Below, piece by piece: positions 7,421 through 15,687 of a stretch of 43,018 nt of DNA. The notes under the pieces are model-generated. The model was given only the letters and a program-made list of their open reading frames with translations, made no database searches and was not told the DNA's origin. The translations under genes and the position numbers were made by a program. Origin of the DNA: Caryophanales bacterium UBA6356. GTDB lineage: Bacteria > Bacillota_I > Bacilli_A > RFN20 > CAG-826. The stretch spans positions 1 to 43,018 of the forward strand of contig DJRQ01000037.1 of assembly GCA_002440125.1 (NCBI GenBank). Reading direction: 5' to 3'. Position 1 is the stretch's first letter. Each line of letters starts with the position of its first letter.

Positions 7421-8971
7421 TTAATTTTTTGAAATCCCTATCGTCACTTCTTTCGAGGTCATTGATTTGATGGTTATAGTATATTCAAAGGTCCCGCCAT
7501 CATTGGTCTTTTTGCCATTTGGGAAAAAGCTCGCATATTCTTCCATGGAAAAGCTATCGCCCTTATGGAAAAGCGTTTCATTTTTCGCATAGGCATAAGT
7601 CTTGGCAAAATTTGTCGTTTTCGAGGCATCCATAAGCTGTATCAAACGGTAATTCGGCGAAAGGTGATTTCTTGTTTGTCGATCTTTATCCGTTCCATAA
7701 GAAGGGGTATTCGAATGAGCGATATAACAATTGCTCTCCAAAGTATCCGTATAAGAAAATTTCCTGTTGTTCGAATATTTCGCAAGTCTCGCATCCACGT
7801 GATAAAGACGGACGCCCACTTCGGTAAAACCCTTAAGACCATTCCCCGGATAGGCTTTTTCAGAGTCTTTCCAGTTGAGATTTTCGGGGGTATAAAGCTC
7901 GAGCATCATGTATTCATCAAATGGTGTCCCATTCCAGCCATCGCTTGTTGGAAGAACGAGGCAATCTCCGGAAAGAGCGCTCGAAGAAAGGGTGATTTCG
8001 CCAGGACCCGTTACTACAAAGGGGGAAACCCAGCCCAAAATCCATTTGGAATAAACGTTGTGGTCAATGATGTTGGCATCCATCATGTCGATCATCCCCA
8101 TCGGAGCCGATCCATCCGTTTTCGAAACGACGTTGTAGTCGTAATAATCATCGAGCCCAAGCATATGTCCAGTTTCATGAATGAAGGTATGCGCGTCGCT
8201 TTTGAAAGTGCCATATCCTTCATCCATAAAATCAAAAGAAGCCCAACCGAAAGTGCAAAGGGCAGGACTATTTTTGTTTGGACTATTATCCGCCCAATAG
8301 GTATAAGCCCAACAAGTTGGATCGAGTCCTGACGTACTAGAATCCGTCTCCGAAAGATAATTCGGAGCGCTATAGACAAACCAAGCGCCGTCAACATAGC
8401 CATCTTGGTCGCTGTCGAATTCCGTTCCATTCGTATTATTTTTCTTTTTGTAGTCGGAATAAGCCATCTCGATGACTTTTTCCACGCCGCCCGTCTCCGT
8501 TTCGCTTCTTTCATCTAGGGCGTATATTTCTTCCGGCGTTAAGTCACATTCATACCATTTATCGGCAACCGTTATATCAAGATTAAGCTTTCCAAAAGAA
8601 GAGAGACGATAGAAACTTTCAACGCTTTGCCAAGAGTCGTTTTCGCCAACAAAAACATTCTTGATCCTATTGAGATTTCGAGTCGTGGCATTGTATTCGT
8701 ATCCGGAAAGAGAAACGGGAATTACAAGGATTTTTGGATTTCCAACGCTATCAAGATAAGGCATATCCCCACTATCGCCGACATCCCTCATCAAAAAAGA
8801 AGCCTGCTCTTTCGAATAGCCTCCTCGAACCTCACTTGAAAAATCGCTGTTGCTATAAGATGGGTAGGAATAGGAAGAGCTCGATAGAAAATCAAAAATA
8901 GTCCGATCGCAACTTGATAAAACAACGACAGGCAAAACAAGCAATAACGTTTTTAAAAGCTTCTTTTTCAT
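7421..8971 (-). CDS. M6-family metalloprotease lipoprotein (copy 1)
   Basis: This 516-residue secreted zinc protease is anchored by lipid. The signal peptide ends in lipobox LSSC with C21, followed by a Ser/Tyr-rich linker (29-50). The active site is HETGHMLGLDDYYD (265-278): zinc ligands H265 and H269, general base E266, and an Asp-rich continuation typical of the M6/immune inhibitor A-type group. A Met-turn-like segment (MIDMMDANIIDHN) follows at about 293-305. A DxDxDG calcium loop is at D186, D188, D190 and D194. The start at 8971 (AAAGGAGAG before it) is preferred to an upstream ATG that would precede the signal peptide. It lies downstream of LP502 on the same strand, behind a terminator. 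Two more copies flank the opp operon. Confidence 0.93.
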   Translation of the reverse strand: MKKKLLKTLLLVLPVVVLSSCDRTIFDFLSSSSYSYPSYSNSDFSSEVRGGYSKEQASFLMRDVGDSGDMPYLDSVGNPKILVIPVSLSGYEYNATTRNLNRIKNVFVGENDSWQSVESFYRLSSFGKLNLDITVADKWYECDLTPEEIYALDERSETETGGVEKVIEMAYSDYKKKNNTNGTEFDSDQDGYVDGAWFVYSAPNYLSETDSSTSGLDPTCWAYTYWADNSPNKNSPALCTFGWASFDFMDEGYGTFKSDAHTFIHETGHMLGLDDYYDYNVVSKTDGSAPMGMIDMMDANIIDHNVYSKWILGWVSPFVVTGPGEITLSSSALSGDCLVLPTSDGWNGTPFDEYMMLELYTPENLNWKDSEKAYPGNGLKGFTEVGVRLYHVDARLAKYSNNRKFSYTDTLESNCYIAHSNTPSYGTDKDRQTRNHLSPNYRLIQLMDASKTTNFAKTYAYAKNETLFHKGDSFSMEEYASFFPNGKKTNDGGTFEYTITIKSMTSKEVTIGISKN

Positions 8972-8989
8972 AAACTTCTCTCCTTTCAT

Positions 8990-8998
8990 AATATAGCA
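8990..8998 (-). promoter_or_regulatory. Extended -10 promoter of M6 copy 1
   Basis: The minus strand reads TGC-TATATT, 18 bases before the ATG, with no clear -35. The predicted start point falls inside the AAAGGAGAG ribosome-binding sequence, leaving a leader of about 12 bases. Confidence 0.45.
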
Positions 8999-9069
8999 TA
9001 CAAAACAAGATATTCGTCCCGGAACTGCATGGTTTTGTGGCTCTTTATGCAATCGAAGAAAACCAGTCC

Positions 9070-9105
9070 ACCTAAACAAAAGCCCCATCGCTAGGATGAG
9101 GCTTT
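9070..9105 (-). terminator. Rho-independent terminator of LP502
   Basis: On the minus strand AAAGCCTCATC pairs with GATGGGGCTTT (11 pairs, one G-U) around a 5-base loop, followed by TGTTT. It lies directly after the LP502 stop and isolates that gene from M6 copy 1. Confidence 0.85.
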
Positions 9106-9122
9106 GGTACAAAGGGAGATTG

Positions 9123-10631
9123 TTATTGTCCGATAGCGATGAGCCCGAACATCCAGCCATCGGTTGATTGGACGACGCTCACGCTGATAAGTGCCGTCGC
9201 ATTCGAAACATTAGGAGCGGCATAAATGACGCCGCCATCCTTCTCAAAGGTAGTCTCACCACTATCCACATAGTGATAGGTGGCAAGCTCTTCCAAATAA
9301 TCCTCCGCATAGCTCATCGCAATTTCTTTTGTCGCAAAGTTAAGCGAGACAACAAAGTAATAGCTGTAATCGCTATTGGCGGAATTATCCGTGAACGTGA
9401 TATCGCCTTTCAAATCGCTCGTCGCAGGAAGTTCTGGAATATCGTAAGCCATCACGCTATTCATGTACGCGAATCCCGTTTTGTTCGCGTCTGCGATTGT
9501 CGTATAAGTTTCCTTGTAGCCTAAGGTTCCATTATAGAAAATGGCAGTGAATTCTTTCACGCTGCTTCCATAGGAAAGGTCGCAAACGATGTATTTAGCG
9601 CCTTGACGTCCCTCGGCTTTTTGGGCCTCGATCTCTTTTTGATAGATGTAATGCGTCAAGCCGTCACTTTCGCTTTCTTGGCTTCCTCCATACTCATAAC
9701 CGGCAGCTGTCAACAGCTTAGCGTAAGGTTTGCGGAGGTCCTGGCCATAGTTTTGCCATTCCACCGCGACGAGTTGATTGTTGTCATTCGTCATCGGAGA
9801 ATCGCCAAACGTAGCGGTCGCTAAACCGGTCGGGAAAATAACGTCTTCAGCGTTTTCACCGAAAAGTTGCTCAATCGCCGTTTGGGACAATTCGCTAAAG
9901 GAAGTTGGAGCTTCGATTACTTGGGGATTCTTAAGATAATCGGAAACAGCCTTAACATCGGTTGTTCCGAAATTCGAGAAAGTGGCGATTTGAGTCACCG
10001 TTTGCCCACCGTTCTTCAGCGTAAGCTTGAGCTTTCCCTCGGAACCGTCTTCATTTAACGTCAAAGTCAAAGAAGAAGTGTAGGTATAGTATTGCCCACT
10101 AATGCCAAGAAGATTGCAGATGTAATAAAGATAACGGACATCCTGAATCATCTTTTTGGTATCGAATTGATAAACGTAGCCTTGTCCTTCGAGATTGTAG
10201 TATTGAATGAAATCGTCGTTAGCAAGCATCGAAGGAACGATGAAATAATTAGTGATATCGTTCCCTAATCCAGCGCAAGAAGAAAGGGCAACCGCGCCAT
10301 CTTCAATCGTGAAGTAAAAGAAGCCTTGATCGCCATTAACCAAAATTCCAGCTTGTTGTACTTCGCTAGAGTCGGCGCTTTCGGCGACGAAAGCATCTGC
10401 TCCCAAATAATACCGTTTGTAGCTTGTACTCGTACCAGAAACGCTCATCGTAACGTTATTGGCACCGATATTGGTGATGAATCCAGCCAAAGCCTTTTTA
10501 CGGGCGGCGAGGATCTCGGCGGTCGCATCGCTTGATGTCGTTGAAGTGGAAGATTCCGCCGGGTTATTTCCGCAAGCTGTCAAAAGCATGCCAACAGATA
10601 AAGCGGCTAAGAACAATGCTCTTTTTTTCAT
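9123..10631 (-). CDS. Lipoprotein of unknown function with two similar C-terminal modules (LP502)
   Basis: This is a 502-residue surface lipoprotein. The signal peptide ends in LLTAC (C20) and is followed by a Ser/Thr linker. No known domain is recognised. Two similar stretches are seen in the C-terminal half: LLTAAGYEYGG...HYIYQK...YIVCDLSYG, and YLEELATYHYVDSG...FEKDGGVIYAAP...SVSVVQSTDG. Each looks like a helix followed by strands. The start at 10631 has AAAGGAGGG upstream; the in-frame ATG at 10673 would precede the signal peptide and lacks a site. It diverges from the opp operon and has a TTGAAA-N16-TATTAT promoter and its own terminator. A peptide- or matrix-binding surface role is only a guess from context. 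Confidence 0.85.
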   Translation of the reverse strand: MKKRALFLAALSVGMLLTACGNNPAESSTSTTSSDATAEILAARKKALAGFITNIGANNVTMSVSGTSTSYKRYYLGADAFVAESADSSEVQQAGILVNGDQGFFYFTIEDGAVALSSCAGLGNDITNYFIVPSMLANDDFIQYYNLEGQGYVYQFDTKKMIQDVRYLYYICNLLGISGQYYTYTSSLTLTLNEDGSEGKLKLTLKNGGQTVTQIATFSNFGTTDVKAVSDYLKNPQVIEAPTSFSELSQTAIEQLFGENAEDVIFPTGLATATFGDSPMTNDNNQLVAVEWQNYGQDLRKPYAKLLTAAGYEYGGSQESESDGLTHYIYQKEIEAQKAEGRQGAKYIVCDLSYGSSVKEFTAIFYNGTLGYKETYTTIADANKTGFAYMNSVMAYDIPELPATSDLKGDITFTDNSANSDYSYYFVVSLNFATKEIAMSYAEDYLEELATYHYVDSGETTFEKDGGVIYAAPNVSNATALISVSVVQSTDGWMFGLIAIGQ

Positions 10632-10664
10632 AGAAAAGCCCTCCTTTATGGGGTTGCACATGTG

Positions 10665-10692
10665 ATAATACAAAGAAACACTTAAATTTCAA
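10665..10692 (-). promoter_or_regulatory. Promoter of LP502
   Basis: On the minus strand a -35 TTGAAA (10687-10692) and a -10 TATTAT (10665-10670) are separated by 16 bases. It diverges from the opp operon promoter, which has the same -35 and spacer length. Confidence 0.65.
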
Positions 10693-10788
10693 TTGTTCTT
10701 TTAAAGAAGCGTTTCATTTTCTATTGCGGCCTTTCGCTCGTAAATATAGAACTCCAAAAGTTTTACTTTTCATATACTCCTTCGAAAT

Positions 10789-10842
10789 AGCGCATCCATG
10801 CGCTTTACGCGCGCACTAATGCGCCCATACACACGCAATGCG
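10789..10842. promoter_or_regulatory. GCGC-rich inverted repeats between the two divergent promoters
   Basis: A 7-base-arm inverted repeat AGCGCAT-CC-ATGCGCT (10789-10804) is followed within 40 bases by ACGCGCGC, ATGCGCCC and CGCAATGCG. The stretch stands out from the AT-rich surroundings. It lies just upstream of the opp operon -35 and about 100 bases upstream of the LP502 -35. It could be a regulator-binding region; no family is recognised. Confidence 0.35.
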
Positions 10843-10853
10843 AAAAATAATCA

Positions 10854-10881
10854 TTGAAAAATGGAGAATTGGCCTTATTCT
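10854..10881 (+). promoter_or_regulatory. Promoter of the LP621-opp operon
   Basis: A -35 TTGAAA (10854-10859) and a -10 TATTCT (10876-10881) are separated by 16 bases. The start codon of LP621 lies 27 bases past the -10, preceded by GAGGAGG. Confidence 0.65.
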
Positions 10882-10908
10882 ACCCATGCACTCTGAGGAG
10901 GAAAGCGT

Positions 10909-12774
10909 ATGAAAAAGAAACAAAACTTGCTTATTATCGCTTCTTTAGCACTTGCAGGCATGCTTATGACGGCTTGCGACGATAACACGAGCGGAAGCTC
11001 GAACACTTCGTTCACACCAGTAACCGTGAACGGAGAAGTTTATCAAATCAATCTTAAAGATCCTGAAATGAGCTTGCCCTATGTGGCAATCGACGAAACC
11101 ATCGATCTCGACGAATATTACGAAGTTGAGATGATGGATGGGACAAAAAATAGCACTTATTCCATTGAGAATTTGAATGAGGATCTCCTCGTAGACGGAC
11201 ATAGAGTCACGCCGAAAAAGGTCGGTTCTTACGAAATCCGTCTCGCCGTTAACGACAAATGGACTTATATCACCATCGATTGCAAAACGGCAGCCAACCT
11301 TGAACTCATCAATTTCTTCAACAAAATGAGCGAAAATGGCGGGCAAAACTATACCCTCGATATGGGAACTTATAATCCAAAAACGAAACGTTTCTATTAC
11401 GAGGATTACACCATCGTCCACAACCCGAACTATGTCGCCGCATTCAATAAGAACAACGTAGGAGAAACGGATGACAACGGGGATCCAAACTCCTTTGTCT
11501 TAGCCAACCTTTCCGATGGCCATGGCTATATGGGCTCCTTTAACGAAGAGGGAGTTCCGGAATTCGAGAATGGCAAAATAAACATCGGAAACTACTACAT
11601 TACGATGCCGCTTCAACTCGATGGCGCTTCTTTTGAATCCCGTTTCAACGAAATCACCGGCGAAGAGACGCTTGTTGGAAATCAAGCCCAAGCCGCTGCC
11701 TTTTTGAATTATGGCATGAGCAACTTTGTCGAGAACTATGGATATTCCTATAACTCAATTTACGTTCTTGATTTCACCGACGAAGATAAAGACGGCGAAA
11801 AAGACACCATTTATTTCAAAATAACGGTTGATGGCACGAATTCAAATGGCGTTGCCTTCACCGATAGCGAATGGTGCACTATGCGTATGAGCAATGTCGG
11901 GACAACGCAATACGCTCCCCTTGAAACGGCTATACAAAATAGTTCGTATGTTCCTGTTCCTTTCAAGCCAGTAGAAATCGGAAATGCCTTCAAGAATGTC
12001 ACAGACGGCAAGAACTACACCACGACGATAAATATGTACGCCTGCGATGAGGATTATAACGAAATCGCCACCGATAAAGTCGTCGATGCGAGCGCTTACT
12101 ATCTCCTTTTGGGAACCAAGAAGCCTATTAAGGTCGTCAATACCATTACGAACGAAGGCCTCGAATCTTCCGTCCAAGTCAATGGCGCCGTGGCTATGAA
12201 AAAAGCCTATTGGAATGAAGGCGGCAAAGCCTACATGGGCGATTATGTTGCCGCTAGCGAGGGTGAAGAAGAAACGAACACCAAGCAAGAAGTGGAAGGC
12301 GTTACCGATGCCTTCACTATCGATGATGCTTTGGATTACACCACCGCTCGCGTAACGCAAGATAACATCAATGCCGCTATTTGGAAGAAACGCAAAGCGG
12401 ATGATGCCAATAACACCGTTACCTATACCGGTAACATTGGCGACTATACGCTCGCGGATGGCCAAACCAATGGCTTCTTCGAAGAACTAATGAATCAAGC
12501 GGGTCTTCTTACCACGACCATTGACAAAAAGACCTATAAGCTTGGCACCTATCTCACCTTCATGGGAGCTATCTCTTATACGGATGGAACGAAAGCCTCT
12601 TACACCGTCTCTTCGCGTTATGTCGGTCTCACCGTCAACACAACCACCAACGAAGTGACCGTTAAGGCGCTTATGTATCTCCCCTTTAGCGACGTCACGC
12701 AACCATATGCTATGATTGAATACTCCATCACCAATATTGGAAGCACAACCAACAACTTTGTGTATGGCGCGTAA
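10909..12774 (+). CDS. Lipoprotein of unknown function, first gene of the opp operon (LP621)
   Basis: This is a 621-residue surface lipoprotein with signal peptide and lipobox LMTAC (C23). The segment about 40-130 reads like an immunoglobulin-type beta domain. An EF-hand-like DEDKDGEKD loop lies near residue 290. The rest is rich in Asn, Thr and Tyr, as in secreted proteins of gut Firmicutes. I recognise no enzyme motif. GAGGAGG lies 7 bases before the ATG. It is followed by oppA after a 22-base gap with no terminator between them, so it is cotranscribed with the transporter. An accessory or peptide-capture role beside OppA is inferred from position only. Confidence 0.87.
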   Translation: MKKKQNLLIIASLALAGMLMTACDDNTSGSSNTSFTPVTVNGEVYQINLKDPEMSLPYVAIDETIDLDEYYEVEMMDGTKNSTYSIENLNEDLLVDGHRVTPKKVGSYEIRLAVNDKWTYITIDCKTAANLELINFFNKMSENGGQNYTLDMGTYNPKTKRFYYEDYTIVHNPNYVAAFNKNNVGETDDNGDPNSFVLANLSDGHGYMGSFNEEGVPEFENGKINIGNYYITMPLQLDGASFESRFNEITGEETLVGNQAQAAAFLNYGMSNFVENYGYSYNSIYVLDFTDEDKDGEKDTIYFKITVDGTNSNGVAFTDSEWCTMRMSNVGTTQYAPLETAIQNSSYVPVPFKPVEIGNAFKNVTDGKNYTTTINMYACDEDYNEIATDKVVDASAYYLLLGTKKPIKVVNTITNEGLESSVQVNGAVAMKKAYWNEGGKAYMGDYVAASEGEEETNTKQEVEGVTDAFTIDDALDYTTARVTQDNINAAIWKKRKADDANNTVTYTGNIGDYTLADGQTNGFFEELMNQAGLLTTTIDKKTYKLGTYLTFMGAISYTDGTKASYTVSSRYVGLTVNTTTNEVTVKALMYLPFSDVTQPYAMIEYSITNIGSTTNNFVYGA

Positions 12775-12796
12775 AAGATAGAAAGGAATGGAAACA

Positions 12797-15604
12797 ATGA
12801 AAAAAATAAGTAAAAGTTTACTCGGCATTCTAGTTCTCTCTGCTACTGGAGCTGGCGTTTTAGCCGGATGTTCTCACGGCGATTCCGATCCCAATGGCTA
12901 CACTTACAATACGTATCTAAGCACTTCTCCATCCAAATGGAACGTGCATAACTGGGAAACAAGCGATGAAAGCTACATTCAAAGTTTCACCGAAGTCGGC
13001 CTCTACGACGTCGTTTTGAATAAAGACCACACCGGCTATCAATTCATCTCCGAGATGGCAAGCGATATGCCGCTCTCCCTCGATCCGACAGAATTCGATG
13101 CGGACGAATATACTCAAATCGGTGAGAAATATTTCGGAGGAAAGGAATATTCAACCGGCCAAGTCTGGGAGATTCCACTCCGCCAAAGCGCCGTTTGGGA
13201 AGATGGCACGCCCATCAAAGCGAAGGATTACGTCGAATCGATGGAACGTTTGCTCCAACCAAAATACGCAAACTACCGCGCCGATAGCTACTATAACGGC
13301 AACTTCGTCATAGCCAACGCCGAAAACTACTATAAGAATGGACGCCAGGTCCTTGAACCCGTCTATCAATACATCACCGCCGGTAAGGCAGATGGCAAGC
13401 TTTACGATAGCGACAACAACGTTCTTGCGGCAACCAACGACTACTACATCGACCTTGCTCAAGGCTCAAGCACTTATGCCATGAGCATCTTCTCAAGCGA
13501 TGGCAGCTCCGATGACATTACCCTATATACCTTATTAAATAATAGGAGCACCAAGGGAAGCGATGCCCTCGAACTCGCCGCCAAGCGCATAACGATCGGC
13601 GTATCGTACTACTACTGGAAATTCGTCGACCACTCTAATGACGACGATAAAGATAAATGGGCCGAAACCAAAAAAGCCGATAGCGTCACCAAGGATATGC
13701 TTTCCAAGCAAAAGCCCATCCGCATCCGTGATTTCGATTCCAAAGAAGTCATGACGACCAGCGAATTAAATGACAGCCAAAAGCTCGTTCGTTACAATCA
13801 GCAAGATCTTAAAAAGGACCTTTCGACAATCGTTCGAGAATTGAGCAAGAGCACCACTTGGGCTGGCAAAGACTGGGCGTGGAAAGTACCTCTTTGCGAC
13901 TACATCACCAAGAAAATGGACAAAGATTTGTCGATGGAAAACGTCGGCATTGCAGCTAAAGATGACTATACCTTACGTCTTTACTTGGCCAAGCCTATAA
14001 GCGCCCTCGACTTAAAGTTCCAGCTTGCCAGCAATTGGCTTGTCAAAACGGATCTCTATGATAGTTTAAAAAAGACCATCGGATCGTCATGGTTCACTGC
14101 TTATGGCTCAGCCGACGTGAAAAACTACATGTCCTATGGGCCTTATAAGCTCACCGGATTCGTTACTGGCCAAGCCATCACCATCGAGCGTAACGACAAA
14201 TGGTACGGCTACACCGACGAAAGCTACAAGAATCAATTCGCCGACTATAAAGAGGAAGACAAGAATCAATATAGGATGACGAAGATCTATACCCGCATCA
14301 TCAAGGAACATAGCACCGCCGTGAGCGAATTCATGGCTGGAAACCTCGATGACATCGACCTTAACAAAGACGATATGAAGAAATACGGCAATAGCGCTCG
14401 CCGTACCACCACCCTTGAATCCTATACCCAAAAACTCAGTTTCAACACGAACCGCGGAAAACTTCTCGAGCGTCAAAACGAAAAAGGCAAGAACAAAACC
14501 ATTTTGGCCAATAAGGATTTCCGTAAAGGCCTTTCCTTGTCCCTTGATCGAAACACCTTCGCTTCCCAAGCCACAGCCGGAAGCCAAGCCTTCACCGGAC
14601 TCCTTAATAGCCTCTATCTTGCTAACGTCGCCACGGGCGAGATGTACCGCGACACTACGCAAGGTAAGAGCGTTTATAACCAGATCTACGGCGAACTAGG
14701 TGGCACTCCAACCGATGGAAAGAAAACCGCTTTGGCAGAAGCGGAAAACGGCTATAACTACGCTTGGGCAAAGTACTATGCCAAAAAAGGCATTAAAGAC
14801 GAGCTTAAGAGCGCCGAGAACGGCCATCTTGAAGCGGGCGATGAGATCAGCATCGAATTCCGTGTCTACGACAACACCAGCGATACCACCATCGCCATGA
14901 ATAGCTTTATCGCCAATACCTGGAGCCGGCTCTTGGAAGACGTCTCAAAAGAGATTAACGAAGAAGACAAAGGGGTATTGAACGGCAAAAAAATCACCAT
15001 CAAGATTAACCTGGTCAAAGACGAAGACTATTACACGACCGCTCGTAATGGCGGCTTCGATATGATTTTCTCCATTTGGGGTGGCGCAGCCATCGATCCA
15101 TATGGCCTTATGCAAGTCTATCTCGATAAGACCTTCACCAACACTTGCGAATACGGCTTCAAAGGCAAGCAAGATCAAGAAAATCTTTGGATCGATTTAA
15201 ATGGCGATAAAGAAGTGGATGCCGGCGAGACTGAAACATACGATGGTTGGTATCACGAGATGAATGACAACCTCAACGAAGGCATCTATTCCGATGAGGC
15301 GAAATCGGATCCGAATAACGAAGATTACGCCAAGTGGAAAGAAGTTCACGAGAAGCGTCTAACTGTCTTAGCCGGTACTGAAGCGGGCATTGTCAATCGC
15401 TTCGAATGTATTCCGATGGTCGCCCGTGGCACTTCCTCACTGAACGGTTTCAAAGTCGAAAATGCTTCCAGCACTTACATCAACCTTGTCGGTTATGGCG
15501 GCATCCGTTTCCTCCGCTTCAACTACACCAATGGCGAATGGAGCAACTTCGTTTCCCAAAACGGCGGAAACCTCAGTGAACTCTATGCGACTTGGACCAA
15601 CTGA
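12797..15604 (+). CDS. oppA: Oligopeptide ABC transporter substrate-binding lipoprotein, unusually long
   Basis: This is a solute-binding family 5 protein that captures peptides outside the membrane and delivers them to OppBC. The lipobox LAGC has its Cys at position 25. Family features are WEIPLRQSAVWEDGTPIKAKDYV early, YGPYKLTGF in the middle and RKGLSLSLDR later. Its 935 residues compare with about 540-600 for most OppA proteins; extra segments are spread through the chain. One is an EF-hand-like DLNGDKEVDAGE loop in the last third. The start at 12797 was chosen because AGGA is 9 bases upstream; the ATG at 12788 abuts that site too closely. A terminator-like hairpin follows the stop, so OppA is probably made in excess over the channel subunits. 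Confidence 0.94.
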   Translation: MKKISKSLLGILVLSATGAGVLAGCSHGDSDPNGYTYNTYLSTSPSKWNVHNWETSDESYIQSFTEVGLYDVVLNKDHTGYQFISEMASDMPLSLDPTEFDADEYTQIGEKYFGGKEYSTGQVWEIPLRQSAVWEDGTPIKAKDYVESMERLLQPKYANYRADSYYNGNFVIANAENYYKNGRQVLEPVYQYITAGKADGKLYDSDNNVLAATNDYYIDLAQGSSTYAMSIFSSDGSSDDITLYTLLNNRSTKGSDALELAAKRITIGVSYYYWKFVDHSNDDDKDKWAETKKADSVTKDMLSKQKPIRIRDFDSKEVMTTSELNDSQKLVRYNQQDLKKDLSTIVRELSKSTTWAGKDWAWKVPLCDYITKKMDKDLSMENVGIAAKDDYTLRLYLAKPISALDLKFQLASNWLVKTDLYDSLKKTIGSSWFTAYGSADVKNYMSYGPYKLTGFVTGQAITIERNDKWYGYTDESYKNQFADYKEEDKNQYRMTKIYTRIIKEHSTAVSEFMAGNLDDIDLNKDDMKKYGNSARRTTTLESYTQKLSFNTNRGKLLERQNEKGKNKTILANKDFRKGLSLSLDRNTFASQATAGSQAFTGLLNSLYLANVATGEMYRDTTQGKSVYNQIYGELGGTPTDGKKTALAEAENGYNYAWAKYYAKKGIKDELKSAENGHLEAGDEISIEFRVYDNTSDTTIAMNSFIANTWSRLLEDVSKEINEEDKGVLNGKKITIKINLVKDEDYYTTARNGGFDMIFSIWGGAAIDPYGLMQVYLDKTFTNTCEYGFKGKQDQENLWIDLNGDKEVDAGETETYDGWYHEMNDNLNEGIYSDEAKSDPNNEDYAKWKEVHEKRLTVLAGTEAGIVNRFECIPMVARGTSSLNGFKVENASSTYINLVGYGGIRFLRFNYTNGEWSNFVSQNGGNLSELYATWTN

Positions 15605-15625
15605 CATCCGTTAATACGTCTATTT

Positions 15626-15661
15626 ACAGGCGGCCAAAATCGGTCGCCTGTTTCGTTGTTT
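15626..15661 (+). terminator. Terminator-like hairpin between oppA and oppB
   Basis: ACAGGCGGCC pairs with GGTCGCCTGT (10 pairs, one G-U) around a 6-base loop, followed by TTCGTTGTTT. The poor U-tract suggests partial termination, or protection of the oppA message, and not a full stop, because oppB follows on the same strand. Confidence 0.75.
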
Positions 15662-15687
15662 AATGTTGTAATATAAATGGGCAAATT

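Noticed and set aside
10632..10908. A structured regulatory RNA (riboswitch or T-box) ahead of the opp operon
   Set aside because: The promoter lies only about 27 bases before the LP621 start, leaving no room for a leader RNA; no conserved element was seen.
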